The notes under the pieces: model-generated
Told to the model about the DNA's origin: nothing
Database searches by the model: none
What the model saw: only the letters and a program-made list of their open reading frames with translations
NCBI GenBank assembly: GCA_050084515.1
Contig: CM114271.1
Span: forward strand, 5,642,001 to 5,706,000
Direction of reading: 5' to 3'
Source of the DNA: Blasia pusilla
Taxonomy: Eukaryota > Marchantiophyta > Marchantiopsida > Blasiales
Length of the DNA stretch: 64,000 nt
Made by a program: the position numbers and the translations under genes
In this document: piece by piece, positions 33,969 through 47,594 of the stretch
How the letters are laid out: each line of letters opens with the position of its first letter
Numbering within the stretch: the first letter of the stretch is position 1

Positions 33969-34808
33969 CTGATGAGAAAGAAACAGATGTGGTTGCAATT
34001 AAAGCACAAGCCGTTCAAGAAAATCGAATTCAAGCTGTATGGTGTGCAAACACTTCGATGTCTTAAGTACATCCATCAACAATGAGAGGGCAATGCACAG
34101 ATTTACATAGAAGACAGTTTTATTATTTAGAGTCCCTTCCATTACCGTAGAGCCAGGGACAAAATTCTTCTAACTTTTGCACTCACCTGATCCTCCCATC
34201 CTGACCTACTGCCGATATTACTGCCATCCACGCCCCACATACCTGTCTGAAAGAAGTTTCCTGAGCCATATGTGGAATGTTCACCTCAATTGATTGGAGT
34301 GAATTGCTGTCAGGCAGAGAATCCAGGAACATATGGGACTATCACCAGACCTGATCCTGATCTTTGTTAGTTGTGGCTGGTGTTCCATATATGAGGAAGA
34401 CAAAGTATCAAGCTTAGAGTTACGAATTATGTGTTATCATGAGAACAGGAATATAGAAACGAAATCACTGAGGAACTCTAGGGGAGTGCCAGTTAACAGA
34501 TGCACTTCCTCAGACGGTTTCAGGGAATTGTTACAAATCTGAAGAAAAATAACAATCCAATACACATCCGACCTTCACAGAGAGAGTCAAGAAGTGATTT
34601 TTCAGTGTCCTCTTTCGGCCAGAATTTGCAGATAAGACTTTCTGGGATGCTGAGATGGTGTCCAAGGGACTAGCACTAGCCTTCAGATCTTTACTCAACC
34701 ATGTCCAGCTCCCAGGGCTCTTGGAATGCTTCACCTTCCTAATTTTCACGGGTTAAGGAAACCCTTCCTATAAGACTTCTGTTGGCTGCTCCAACATGCA
34801 AAAATGTT

Positions 34809-37800
34809 TTAATGTTCCTTCACAACTGCTACTGGAAAACAAGGATGTTGGGAAAACTCAAAGGACACCCGGCGGTTGTCACCAGGTCCTGCCTGGTGTG
34901 CTGTGAGCAAAGCCTTGCAATTTTCATTGGCCACCTGCTCCATTAAGTGGATATCTACTCCTCTCTGTCCCCTGCTTACAGACTCCATTTTACTGGTTCG
35001 GGCAACTGCTTTAGATAATTCTTGAACATGCTGCTGCACTGCCATAAAATGGTCATACGATGCTTCATAAAGTTCTTTTATCTGCAGCAGCCACAAACAT
35101 GACCATCAGTAACAGTGGCTTACCGGAAACAGTAAGCATGACCATCAGTAACAAACTTCCTCAGGTTCTCCACTTTGAAGTTCTCTGAGATTGTACATCT
35201 CAATCAATCCTAGAGATAGCAGCATCCACAGCACATCATTACCGATTGAAATTTGTGCCGGATGGCTTCCCTGAAGTCGAAATATGTCATTGGTTCTGGT
35301 ACAACAATCTTGTGAAGAAGCTCAAATCTTTGAGTAAATCTCTGCAGGGGAAAAAAGATACAAGTCCCACACAAGAGGATATGTCAGGCACTTCTGCAGT
35401 CCCCATCTGACATGACTGAGCAGTCATCCCAGTTCATAAGGAGACACTGTCCACCTGCCCAGTTAGAAACAGTAACAAAGGAAATTACCGGATTTCTTAG
35501 AAAGTATAAAATACAAAGAAGTACTGTCAAAGCCCTCATACCTCCAGCTCAGAATTGAAAATTGTTTCACGATACACAATTTTGTGATCAGCAGTAAATG
35601 CTGCAAGCATCTGCATACACATAATGTCAGTACAGAATAAGTTCTTGCTTTCTAAGAAGTGGTTGAAAACTTTTATGAAAAATCATTAGAAGAGCTTGGA
35701 GCATGCAAAAAATCTATCTGTGTATTTACATAAACCACTGATAATGAAATTAAGTGTAAATTAAGATTTTTGCACCCAAACACAGAAGATATACAATTTG
35801 ATGGTCAGAACTTCTGGTGATTGTGAGCAATCCAAGAAAACATTGCATCTCCTGGAGGCTCAGGACAAGTGGCATTGGCTATACAAGCAAAGGTAGTGAA
35901 GTTACCCAAATGAAGCCTTTGCAGAGGTCAATGTAGCATTGAAGTAGCAGAACTCCAGCCGTGAAGCGTATCTCCTTATTCACAGCAGTCTTTACAGGTC
36001 CCCCTTTCTTCTTCTTCCCCTTCTTTTTGGCTGATGATGATAACAACAGAGAAAGCGATGCCTTCCGTGTGAGCCTATGGAGGCAACGAAAAGGGTCATG
36101 ATGTGATTCTGAATGCATTCTAACCCTGCTCTACACCCCTTTCTAGGTTCTTCGAGATTGATGATAGAATTATGGGCTTCTCTTTTCCATGGCACCTAAA
36201 TATCCTGGATTTAGCTACTACATACCAATATTTCCAACGCCCTCATATCCAGTAATTTAAAAACATGCTTCTTTTTCTTTAGAATCCAGCAAGGAAACAT
36301 CACTTCTATTCCTTCCTCAATGATTCTGCTCAGTACCTTTAAGACCCTGCTTGCACTTATCCAAGTTCATTAAATTTCAAACAAAAAAAGTTGGAAGCCT
36401 AAATCTGGCCATGCTCTTTCAAAAACTATAAAGAAATCCTAACCAAATGTTCAGAGGTATATTTAAGCTGTTCCAGGATGGCATAGGAAATCCACACAAG
36501 CTCTAGTGAGATATTTTCTTCTCACCTGATTCCGGGGAAGTATCAATTGATTTTACAAGCTCCAGCTCGGACAAGCGTCTCTCTTTAGCTAGCTTGTAAT
36601 GTAACAGTGTCAGCAACGCATGATCCAAATACCTGATGTAATCATCAAGAATGGATTTTAAGACATTTCAAAAAACTCAACAGAACAACTACTAATAACA
36701 TCATCGAGTAGATGTCTGAGATTATGTAGCAACTTATCTTGCTTGGCTCTTGCTGCTTCTCCATATAAGACTATACCAATCAGAGGAAAAGGATGTACAA
36801 ATGAAGTAACACTATCTTATTTTCACTTACTAGCTGCATAAAAAGGCAAAAACGTGGGTCGTCTTCCTAGAGGATTAGAATAATCACTCCACTTAACCAA
36901 AGATGTGGATACAGAACTCTGTGAAGATACCAGTCTTACCAGTACACCATGCAGTACTCATTTGGAGAGTACAGCTCAAGCTCAAAACCTAGCAACAGAA
37001 AGTGTGTGACCACCCAGCACAACTGCTCGGCTGCCCAACCCAACACAATATCATCTGTCCACCCACTCTGCACAGGTGATTGACCAGACGATCGTATTAA
37101 ACTTCTGTGAAAGAGATCTAGTCCTCACACCTACAGAGCGTTTGATGCACAAATCTACTGAGATCTTCCAGCACTTTAAAATACGAAAGGGCCAGTGGAC
37201 ACCCGTGCAATCCACAGGTTCAAGATAGAGAATTTTAAATTACCCGTTATTACTGTAAAAATGTGACTACTGACTTAACCGACCACCCGAACTGTTAACC
37301 TACTTCTTGAATCAACCTTGTTGGCTGAGAGGGCCAGGTGTCAAGAGGCGAGGTGGTCAAAAATCAAGAGGGCACTCTCACATAATAATATAAATAGATG
37401 TCACATAAATAGGTAGCAACATACACAACAGCTCGAGTTTAAAATTTTGGGTGGAGACAGGCACACTGTCCATCTCATAGTTGTAGCCCTTAAAGTAAGA
37501 GAATATTTTTGGGTAGTTACATAACAAACAACCTCACAATACACATAAACATGTTTCTGACATGTGATGAACCTCTGGGCCTACTTCCTATCAGCCAGAC
37601 AGTCTAATTCAGGGAATAGGTTTCATAAGATCATCAGATTGCAATAACACTGTCGCACCTTTTCAGACTGAACACCTAGGCTGCTTCTTCGCAAGGAGCT
37701 TTCTCGGCTGAATTCTGCCTGTCAACGCATAAAAGACTGTTCAGAATGACTATCGCTGAAATACATGAAAATATTTGTGTGTTGTAACTGTAACACTACT

Positions 37801-40800
37801 GCTCACCACGTCCCTCATGAAAAAGGGCCCCAATGTGTCCAAATTTAATTGATGGACAATGACAAACTAACACAACAATTTGTGTCTACATTGAAGCAAT
37901 AGTGACCTTATACTTGCCAAGAGAACTACACATATAGCTAATACAAATATTGAAAAGCTGCCTGGATTTCATTTCTACGTTTTGCATACCTGCTCTAGAA
38001 GCATTCCCCATTCCTGGATAACCCTTCCTAACTTGCGCCGCTGCCAAGCTGGATTGGTGCACATCGTTCTGATCAATTGCAGTGTTAACTGGAATGAAGT
38101 AGCACAGGCCCATGGACAACAGTCAGAGACAATGCTAACTGTGATAACAATTTTAACAACCACTGCTGACAACAGTGAAATCTCTGGATGGCACGACAAA
38201 CCTAAAGTTTACCACCACACATCAGACAATTAATTGGTGTGCGCGTGTATGCCAACCAACAAGAGATCTGATTACTTAAAACTAGAGCCCACAAGAACTC
38301 CACAGGATACATGAGACCTTGATGAGTGAATAATTTCCTCAATGCCCATCTCAGGTGAGACCACTATTGGAGATGGACTACACAACAACATGAAACTAGT
38401 TCTGTATGTGATGATCTAGTGCTATAGAAGTGCTCGGCATGTAGTCCTCCACAACCTTATTTTTATGGCACGAGACCCAACAATAATTATTTATGGCATC
38501 AAATTGGAAAAGTGAAGATCAAATGCCTAATACACTTTACGTTAGATCCGAACGGCAAAAAGCAGGGATGACCAACACCTGACGAAGTCAAAGGTGTTGA
38601 TCATTTCAGGTAACAAAAGATGGTGAGATGGTCACACTACCCAGCCCAAGGAAAAACTTACTCTTCCTGTCTGAGTGAGAAAATTGAAAGTCTCTGTATC
38701 CTTTCCCGGACCTTCATTCTGCAACTTGATTGCTCTATACAGAGCATCCGTCACCGTCTCTCGGCCAAGAAGTTTACCATCTTGGAGGAGGAGCAACTGC
38801 ATTACAACACCAAATAGAGACCTTGTCATGAAAGAGGTTGTCGAAGCAAAACTTACACAGATTATAATAACCACAGTTTAGTTTAATTCCCATCTTTTTA
38901 AACTGAAGGAAGGTTGGCAGAAACGGAAACAAGTAACCATGTAATAGAAGCTGGCAGCTAAAAGAGACGGATGTCACATTAGCAAGCATCTTATAGGAGA
39001 GGCCCATGTATACCTGTAGCCTGGCTCGAGCAACCAGATCAGGATGAGATTTTTGAATGTCAATTATATACTGAAATAAATCTTCGAGTTCCAGGTTGGG
39101 TGACAAGGAGCATATGCGATTCAAGTCTTGTAGTAGCTGCTCAAAGTAGCTCAGCGTCTGGCAGGAAATTTTTATTTTAGATCACAATAAACAGCAGCCG
39201 TTTAGTTATAAGTTTCAGAACATATCCTGTCCGTCTTAACTGGAAGTTATACAAGGCAGTGAGACAACGGATCCAACCTCATATGAACTGACCAATTCAA
39301 GATTGAGGCAAAGTGACATCCTCTACTCCTATTGCATCTAAATTTCAAAATGACCCCATTCTAGCCTCTGATAAGAATACTAACCTCAGTCCAGCTAAGA
39401 ATTTTGATTGATCGTGGAGGAGTAGGGGCCAAAAGTCTCCTGTTCACGCTCTCATCAAAACCTACAGCAGGCTGCCCGGATGCTGTAGATCCAGTATTCA
39501 ATGATTCTTTCTGAGGCCACTGAGATGAGAGGAATTCAGAGGAGGCTCTTATGGCAGCCAGCTCTCCAAGGGCTTTTGCAATATGTTTCTGAGCCATCTC
39601 AGAGCCTCTCCCCAAAGGCTTATCCATGTATATAAATGTATGGTACAAAGCCTGCTCATCCAAACATTTGGAGCATAAGCTTCCATATGGAGCACACTAG
39701 TGTTTGTATCCCTAATTCGGTAATCACGCTTGTCACACTTCAACTTCAAAGTGGCTCTGGAAATCTTACTAAGTTGACATGTAAACAAATGCAACCGTTT
39801 GATAGGTGTGAAACTGAAATTCTCACTTTTTTAAAACCTTCTTTTAGTAAGAGTTGGTGTTCAGAATCAAGATTATGCACTTGAAGTTTACATGTGACAT
39901 GTAACTTCAGAATCAAACATTTGAGACTGTCAAAAGCACCGATACAGATAGGTAAGTTGGTCGGACCTTTCGGAATCGAAGTCGACACAATACAGCATCA
40001 CAGAATCCCTCCTCCAAAGCAGGATCATCCTGCAGAGGTTCAACTTCTGCAAAATACCAAGAGGCAGAAACAGCATTACTGAGGAAAAGGAGATCATTCA
40101 CCAGTAAGAACAACCCTACATGGGCGCCATCTCCATTGTGTACACCGCACTCTGACAAGCAAGAGTTATCTGATAAAACAAAAATAACGCTCCTCTTGTC
40201 TACAAGGAATTCTACCTGTTTAGGTCACTGTTTTTATAAGGTTAGTCTTACTAGGGTTTTCAGACTCAAAACTACATCAAACACCAAATTAGTCTGGAAG
40301 AAAACATTTTGATAGACCTGGAAAACCTGAGACAGGTAGACTTTCAGAAAGATAAACTTCAGCGAAACTATACCATCTTACTAAAGATTAAGTTGACATC
40401 GTTTGTCTCATTCAAGTCTAGCCATCAAGTGAATTGTAAGTAGCATACCTTCTAAAGTTTTCTTCTTCCCAGGCCCGAGGCCTTTAGAACCCCGGAGTTG
40501 TCGAGCAAGTACCTCTTCCACCGCATTCAATGTTGCCAAACACTTGCTGTCACCTTCGGCATCCAGAGGAAGACCAAAGCCAAAAGTGACAAAATCTTCT
40601 TCCTGCAGATTGTAGCAAGTATCAGCACTCACACCAACATATCCACAAGCCAACGTATTTCAAGTGCCAAGCTATTTCTCAGTCACATGACCTCATTCAT
40701 TTCAGAGTAGATTCTCCCTCATTCAAGCTTACATACCAATCCTTTGGGGCAGAAAAACATTTGTATCCATAGACACGTACCTCATGAATGTCAGACTGAA

Positions 40801-43155
40801 CAATGGCGGTTCGCACCAAGCTGCAAGTGGCGCGTGTAGTTTTGCAGTAGGCATGCAATAAGGCATTTGGGGCAATACGATCCAGCTTCAACATATATAA
40901 GCATGAAAATACTGTTTGCGCTAATGAATGTCCCTTGTGCCATGTTGCCTATCAAGTAAAAAAATAAAACCGTAATAAGGCACTTCATAGGAAACTGTTG
41001 GAACATTCAGGTACCAACCATGATTGAGGAACTGGTTAGTATAATCCATTTGTAATTTGCCATTTCTCAAGTTAATAAGCAAGTAGATAATACCTAACTG
41101 GTACTAATACTACCTGATAGTATTACCACATAGTTTACTATCACCCCTCGGTGGTTACTGCAAAAACAAAGTAGCATTTTTGTTAACCCAATGTCCACAA
41201 CAAGCCGACAGAATCAGGTAGGTGTGACACATCCATCTCACATTAATACAACCAACTGCAATAGTATTGTAGTGAAAGGTGTTAATACCTCACACGCTAA
41301 TAGATGATCCATGACATCAAGTATTTGAGGAATAGTCAGAATTATAGGTGCAGCACTATCCTCTATCGCTTCTTCCACCGTCTTGTATCCAGTTGTTGTC
41401 ATCCCAGCATCCATTTTGGGATCCATAATCTAACAACCAAAGCCATAATAAAGATCATCAGATTACTCCTCCAATACACATGTTCCTTCCTCAATCTTCC
41501 CAAGTTCTTCATCAACTGCTCTTGAACTTTGAAAGTTAACTTTGCCTTGGTGGATAAGTAGGGCACAACTATCTCTCACAACTGTCTCGCCAGAAAACTG
41601 TGCAGTACAGTAAATGACTGTACTTTTCCCCCAATTATCCTCCACCAAAACTGGAAACAAGTGGCTTGGATGTACAGAGGATGGGATAACTCTTGGGATG
41701 GGTAGTTATTGGGATTGTGAACCCATACTAATAGAATGACCACTGAATAGTCACTAAGCTTTTCCGTGAAGTGAATCTAATCAATAAAATTTGTGATCCC
41801 ATCAAACAAACATGAGAAGCCAAGCGAGGGGAAAGGAGCCAAAATAAAATCAATGCAACGGGTGCAATCTACACTTTAAAATCATCTCATATTCACTACT
41901 TATAACGAGGTTGGAGGTGTGCATAAATAGCGAATAGTCAGGAGGATCATCAACTCTAAGGATTCAATGCTAAGGAGGATGAGCTTGGACAAGATTATCA
42001 AGCAAATGCTTCGCAGCTCAAAGAGATGCAGCAAAACCAAGGGGTGTGTTCATGACAAAAGATAGAAAAAAGAGGATTGTCCCCACACAGGGAAGTAAGA
42101 CTAACCCTCAAAAGAAGGTGTACACAAAACTTGGCTCTATAGATGGTAAATTGTAGAGACCTAATACAAGGTCCAGGACCATATACAATGAAAGGGCTTG
42201 CCCTAACCGAGTGCAGACACCCCTCTCAATGGACCCTGAACTTGAGAAGTCAGACTTTGGCTACATGAGCTAATGCACGGTTTCTAGCTCATGCCTCAAT
42301 TTCTTTAGTTGGAGACACATTTTGGACTTAACACTAAGCCATGATACACTTTAGCACTTATAAATCTTGAAGAAGAGATGAATGTGAGAGTTAAACTTCG
42401 GCAGCTGAAACGATCCTAGCGAACAATTCAGTAGCTGGAACACCCAGCCTGATGAACCCGAAAGCATACCTCAAGCGCTGACATTGCTTCGAACAAACTA
42501 AAATTCTCCCCATGGATGAGCTCTCCAACTCCCAGCTCTACAGTACATGGATGTTTTCAAGAGTCAATAAAACCCTAATCATAGGCCAACCTTTGTACCA
42601 GAGCAGATTTGCTGAAAAATCTGCATTCTATTCTGCACACGAACACTCCTTGTGACCCTGCCAAACCAACTACTCAATTGCAGGTATCTCATTCACTATA
42701 CAGCTAACTTCTTCAACTCAGGAACTCCACTTGCGAGGTTAGTTAAATTCCTATTCGATCCTCCACAAGGCTTCCCAAATTTAGGTTAAAGTCATCCAAA
42801 TCCAACCACTACCTCCAAGCAGTGTGCTAGCAGACTCTGTCACGACCCTCAATTATCCATTCCCGCCTAGACTACAGCACCACTTGAAAAAAATCTATGC
42901 TTTCAGCAAATTGCACACCCGAACCCAGACATTCTTTTTAATAGTACAACACACTGACATGACTTCGCTGCGGTCGCCCCAACGCGTCTAACGGGACCGG
43001 CTTAAAGAGGAATCAGTCCAAGACACAAGCCAAGTCAAAGATGGGAGAAGAGAGACTCAAGCACCATCACAAGCGGCCTGGAGGAATCCCGTGGCGTCAG
43101 CCCAGATAGTTTGGTCCCCGGCAGCAAAAGGAGCCGCTGCTGATTGCTGCGCCAT
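34809..43155 (-). CDS. NAA35: NatC N-terminal acetyltransferase auxiliary subunit NAA35/MAK10, 17 exons, 761 aa
   Basis: Coding exons (high to low): 43155-43065, 42537-42470, 41429-41289, 40948-40781, 40602-40449, 40046-39967, 39651-39385, 39157-39014, 38796-38662, 38088-37990, 37718-37659, 37067-36940, 36632-36526, 36108-35906, 35610-35542, 35341-35243, 35081-34809. All introns are GT-AG, phases match at every junction, and the total is 2286 nt (761 codons plus TAA). Family landmarks in order are GENFSLFEAMSALE joined to IMDPKMDAGM, ATWHKGHSLAQTVFSCLY, ALEEGFCDAVLCRLRFRK, APTPPRSIKILSW, TNPAWQRRKLG, GFELELYSPNEYCMVYW, a KKKGKKKK run, and SFEFSQHPCFPVAVVK at the end. NAA35 anchors NatC (with NAA30 and NAA38) at the ribosome for acetylation of Met-hydrophobic N-termini. 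An in-frame ATG at 43206 would add 17 residues; 43155 aligns better with homologues. No decay is visible. Confidence 0.95.
37192..37398 (-). mobile_element. small non-autonomous Helitron in NAA35 intron 11
   Basis: On the minus strand it begins TCTATTTATATTATTATGTG at 37398 (preceded by A), continues GAGAGTGCCCTCTTGA and GACACCTGGCCC, and ends at a decayed CCTGTGGATTGCACGGG hairpin with CTGG (a CTRR terminus) near 37192. The 5' half matches the element at 32458. It lies wholly inside the 37068-37658 intron, in the same orientation as the gene, and leaves both splice sites intact. Confidence 0.55.
41430..42469 (-). other. NAA35 intron 2, no other gene seen
   Basis: The largest intron (1040 bp). 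Both strands were read: no open segment of note and no recognised repeat. Confidence 0.7.
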
Positions 43156-43640
43156 GGGAGAGGTCTGTAAGGCCCCATCCGCTGCAAGAGCCAGCGCTGG
43201 ATCCATGCAGGCCCTTACCTACCACCAGCTCCCCATGGACATCCGCAGATCTCCGGGCACAGAATTCTTCCCTCGTCCACTCCCTTCACAATCTCGTCCG
43301 CCCTTCCCTCATCACAACCACAAACACTACACGACGCCTCGCCTCCGCCCCAATCTCAGCTCTCCTCCTCCCCCTCCTCCTCCTTTCAATCTTCCCAGGA
43401 TAATTCCTTTCTCCGCCCGTTTAGCAGATTTCACGCTCTGCTCTTCCTCTTCCTCTTCCTCCTCGCCTTCCTTCGGCCTCGATCTCACCCCTGCAATCGC
43501 AGCTCCACGCCCTGCGACGATGGCGAGCAAAATAGTTCCTTTCTTCCTCCTGCTCCTCCTCCCCCCACTTCCCCCCAGGAAAACTACTTTAAGCCAAGGT
43601 CGATATTGAAAAAAAAAACCCAATCGCTGCCAAAGACGCC
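43156..43640 (-). other. NAA35 5' leader
   Basis: GC-rich, partly poly-purine on the minus strand (GGAGGAGGAGGGG-like runs). It has an in-frame ATG at 43206 with an in-frame TAG just upstream of it, which caps the possible N-terminal extension at 17 residues. Confidence 0.5.
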
Positions 43641-43650
43641 TTTTATATAC
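43641..43650 (-). promoter_or_regulatory. TATA box for NAA35
   Basis: The minus strand reads GTATATAAAA here. A start about 30 bp downstream would fall near 43610 and give a leader of roughly 455 nt. Confidence 0.5.
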
Positions 43651-45234
43651 TCTCGGGAAAGTCTTAATAATTCGACCTTAAGTTCCAGGGGGCATTTATG
43701 AACGCATGAAATATACTGACGTGGCATAATTCTAGAAGAAATTATATTTATCTCCGGTCCGTCTACCGACTCTACCCATATCGGTCCCGCGGTCCCGTAC
43801 GTCCGTTACTGACAAGGATGTCGGGACCGTCATTGCCGGCCAGTTGTGAGACTCCGTCCATGTCAACTTGCAATCCTACATGGCGCTCATGGATTGGTTT
43901 CTGTACTTTGATCTACGGTAAGCATCGGCGGGTCTGCTGGAACCTGATCAGACGCCGTCGATCTCTCACGATCCTGCGGCCTCCGTCGCCTGCAAGCCTT
44001 ATACGGCACTGACATGATCGACCACAGTCATATTCACATAACAATGTTGTTGAAGTCCGTCCGCTTCTTCCATCATTGTCCATGTCAGCAGTGGGATCCA
44101 CATGGCGCTTGGTGACTCGCGATTCCTTTCGCCACCAAAGCAAACCTGGAAATACGAATGATGTCGTGCCACTTCATCGACTAAGGAGGCACCACTGGCT
44201 ACATATGCGCTTCGGCCGAAATGCGAACTTCCAATGCATGGAGGAAAGGTTTCGCCGTAGGGGGGGAGAAAGGGAGATTCGCTTGCATTTGAAACGAGCA
44301 GTCGTCTGATGCGCAGATTAGTGGGAGGAGAGGAATTGGAAGGCGGTTAAAGCGAATCGGGAGGCTTATTTTGAGCTACTTTAGGAAGGAAGAGGAGCGA
44401 GATTCGAATGAGGAAGGAGGGGAATTTCTGCGCTGCTCTGTGCCGTTTCTGGGAATCGATTGGACTTGAAATTCGTTGAGGATCGGCCGGGCTTTTGCGG
44501 AAATAATTGTGGTTGAATGCTTGGGTTGGATCTGAGCTATGCATCGGTGCTTGTCATTAGGTTTTTTATGAAGGAACATCAGTACGACTGATGCAAGAAA
44601 CTTTACCTGTATTTTTATTTGGTTTATAAATTTGTGAGGTTAGAAGATGGTTTATTGGACATGTTGAAGTTCAGTCACATTTTTTCGGGAGTTTGTTCTT
44701 CTTTCTCTCGAGGTTTCTTGAATCCCATCCCTTCCCTTCCCTTCCCTTCCTGCGCCTCGATCCGGTTCTCTTTTTTGGGCTGAACCAGGCGGGAGTGGAG
44801 CCCCTGCACGAGGACTTACGTCCCTGTTTTGCGCATACCCCCCGGTCCATGCAGGGCATCCACGATCCACTCAAGAAAATTTATTGCTCTTGTTGCGCTT
44901 GTTCACGCTTTTTGCATCCAGATTTAAGTCAGTATTTGCTGTGGATGCACCAGTGATTTGCACCGCCGCTCCTGCTCCGTCCATTCCCTTCCCTTCTCTC
45001 ACCACACTGCTCTCTTCCTGTGCGTGGCTCGACTGGCGAGTGAGCTGTCTTGTCATAACATCAGGCCATTAAGAGGACTGTCACTTAGAAATCTTGTAGA
45101 AGAAATCAGGTGAACTGGCTTCCTTCCTGGACGATTCTTACAAGCACCTTGTGAAGGTCCCATTGATTTCTCCTGTTTGTAGGAGCACGGAGGTTGAATT
45201 TTTTGCTTGAAGTTTCTGAATACGCTGGGCCACG
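43651..45234. promoter_or_regulatory. divergent intergenic region and 5' leader of the plus-strand gene
   Basis: Lies between the diverging NAA35 and the 45.2-kb gene. It contains no frame with recognisable protein structure. CCCTT repeats (44727-44752) and a pyrimidine-rich stretch near 44985 may mark the 5' leader or promoter of the plus-strand gene. A shared bidirectional promoter is possible. Confidence 0.4.
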
Positions 45235-47594
45235 ATGGCTCTTCGAAGGAAAGCGCGTGAAGGGATCAAAGATCCCTTCATGTACACTAGTTCTATAAAT
45301 CACGGGCTTCTGACTGAACGAGCACTTCGAGATGTCTTCGACATCACCTCGTACATCAACTTCGGTACAGCTGAGGAGCCCCTGCCTTATCCCGTCAAAG
45401 TCAGTAAGTATTAACACTCTCCTGTCTCCAATCAGGAACTAAGAAAGGCCCATTATAAAATCATGTCAAGTTTATTATGAGCCCTTTGATTGTTCAACAA
45501 GATAAGAAGCGTTCAGGCCTCTATTCAACTTGCTGGACCTTGCTTAACAATAAGAACTGATGATTGCCAACCTCATGGAAAATCAGGGGACAGAGACAGC
45601 TACTTTGGTAAACAGATAATGACTATGACGCCGAAATGGGGCTTTCAGACCAACGATGTATTCTTCCAGAAGGAACATCCCTGGGTTTCTGATGTACGAT
45701 CTCAAAATCTTCTCCTCGAGCGTATTCCTCGTTGTATATTCAATACGTAAACCTAATGAACTTTGACATGTAATCAAGTGACGATGCAAAAGAATCTCCT
45801 ACAGTGGCTCTTTGGGCGTTCTGGATTTGGTGGATATAGTAGTGACATGCCTTCAACTGGTGAAATCCATAAACAGGGAAGGTCTGTTCGAATATCGAAG
45901 TCGATGTTGCGAACACTGACTCGGGGAAAAATTGCTTGCAGGGTGACCTGTTTATTGACAGAAACATGTACGTTAATACCCAACCAGATAGATACAAGGG
46001 CTTTTGGACTTCCGACTTCTCTAAGAGGGACGAATTCTCTAATGTCATGCGTACTGAGCAATATCGAGAACAGCTGAAGGTCTCGTCTTTTCCCACCTTA
46101 TTCATTTGCCGTCCTCATCCCAATGTGGCTTCAAATGCGTTACATTCGTCAGCAAGTGAATATGGTTACCATTGCGGTAGAATACAATATCATTCATTGA
46201 CTGTACTGCGTAGGAACTGCTTTCCCTGTGACCTCCATTGCAGACCCTTACAGAATTGTATGAAAATAGCATAACTGCTCCGGGTACATCTCCTACAGAT
46301 ATAACGACATGTTGAACATCTTTACTACAACTCCAACGAACCAGTGGCACTAGTCATTGTATTGGGTGGGATCAGCTGAGTTAGGACAGTGACATATAGT
46401 TCAAATCCTGTACAGAGGGGAATCGTTTCTGTAGAAAGTAAGATGTTAACCAGCTCATGAGCATTACTGTCGATCATTTCTGAGGTATACAAAACCGTAT
46501 CAGGAGTTTTGATGGTCAAGGTTATGGATGTGCTTCCGGTGAGAGCCTTATGTGTAACAGATGGAGAACAGACATTCTAAGAAGTCTGTTGAACAATCTG
46601 AAGCACGTATTGCCGAAATCAAGGCGAAGTACCCTGACATCGACACGCCTCATCGTACTAGGGTGATGTACCGATGGATCCTTTCCTTCCAGAGTACATC
46701 CTGTAGCTTCTGTATGAGTTATCTTTGTCTTGCATCCATGCATTGGTTATGCTAGGAACGCATGAAGCCATTCCATCCAAACTTAACTGAGATCAGTTTA
46801 CCCACATGCATGATTGCCACCACACTTCTAATTTCCTACAAGTAACATCATTGAACACGACACGAGCCTGCCATTTCCATTTTGACTGATGATGTTAGCG
46901 TCCCTCGTGTGGGACAGTTTGATGGACCGAAGTACTTGTACGATGTCGGAAGAGCTGGTCTGGCTACCACCAAGCATTGTACACGATGCCACAAGCAAAC
47001 ATATTACTGTCCGCACAATGCTGCGTATAGTACCAACAACCCCCATCTTGAGAAGGTGCCAAAAGTTATTCGACCCATGCCTGTTGTTGTTATGTGTGCG
47101 CCTTGCTTCACATACCTTTTAGAGGAAATGGCCGGATTTCATGTTCTTTTTCTCCATACACTGGGAATGGGAGTAGCGGTTTCCTACCATCAGCAGAAGA
47201 AGTCCTTTCGCTTCAAAGTGGAGCGAAAGGAAATGGGTTTTAATCTGAAATTCATCGGAAATCAGTATCATAACACACCTCTAAGATGAAAGGGGAGCGT
47301 GTCACTTACACTCACGATGGCTACCTTTGTGATAAGGAGTACTAAAATAAGAGAATGTGATTCAAATTTGTGAAAGTATTTCGGTTTAGGAGGAGAAAGA
47401 GACTAATTGCTCGGAGGAGATACTCGCAGGATATGGGATCCTACAGAACAGCGTCTCAGGAGTATGGCAGAGCCGCTAAGTCAGCTAGCTACGCCAAGCC
47501 TCAGCATGGCAACAAGCCTGTGATAAAGGAGCAGATGTACAGGAGAACCAAGATTTTCTTCCCATCAAAGACATTGCTTGGGTTTCCAGCTTAG
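45235..47594 (+). CDS. multi-exon gene of unknown function, candidate flagellar/axonemal protein
   Basis: Start ATG at 45235 has an in-frame TGA six codons upstream (45217-45219). Probable exons: 45235 to about 45402 (GTAAGT donor), 45587-45692 (DRDSYFGKQIMTMTPKWGFQ, then QKEHPW), about 45805-45888 (FGRSGFGGYSSDMPSTG), 45942-46077 (GDLFIDRNMYVNTQPDRYKG, WTSDFSKRDEFSNVMR), 46561 to about 46667 (SEARIAEIKAKYPDIDTP), about 46891-47055 (PKYLYDVGRAGLATTKHCTR, then TNNPHLEK) and 47383-47594 (YRTASQEYGRAAK, ending FFPSKTLLGFPA). Phases agree at several junctions; the exon 3/4 and last junctions do not fit cleanly, so boundaries are approximate. The short W/F/Y-rich, coil-poor modules and the YRTxxQxYG element recall small microtubule inner proteins (Piercer-like), but this is a weak guess. 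If correct, the organism has motile sperm. Confidence 0.5.

Noticed and set aside
43091-43609. 172-codon plus-strand frame
   Set aside because: It is antisense to NAA35 exon 1 and leader, starts with GTG, and its Pro/Ser runs come from the purine-rich leader of NAA35.
45763-46077. Long alternative frame through exons 3-4 of the 45-kb gene
   Set aside because: It translates the interval and exon 4 in a frame that gives an unlikely protein (Cys/Leu/Thr-rich) and ends in a stop. The other exon 4 frame joins the next exon in phase.
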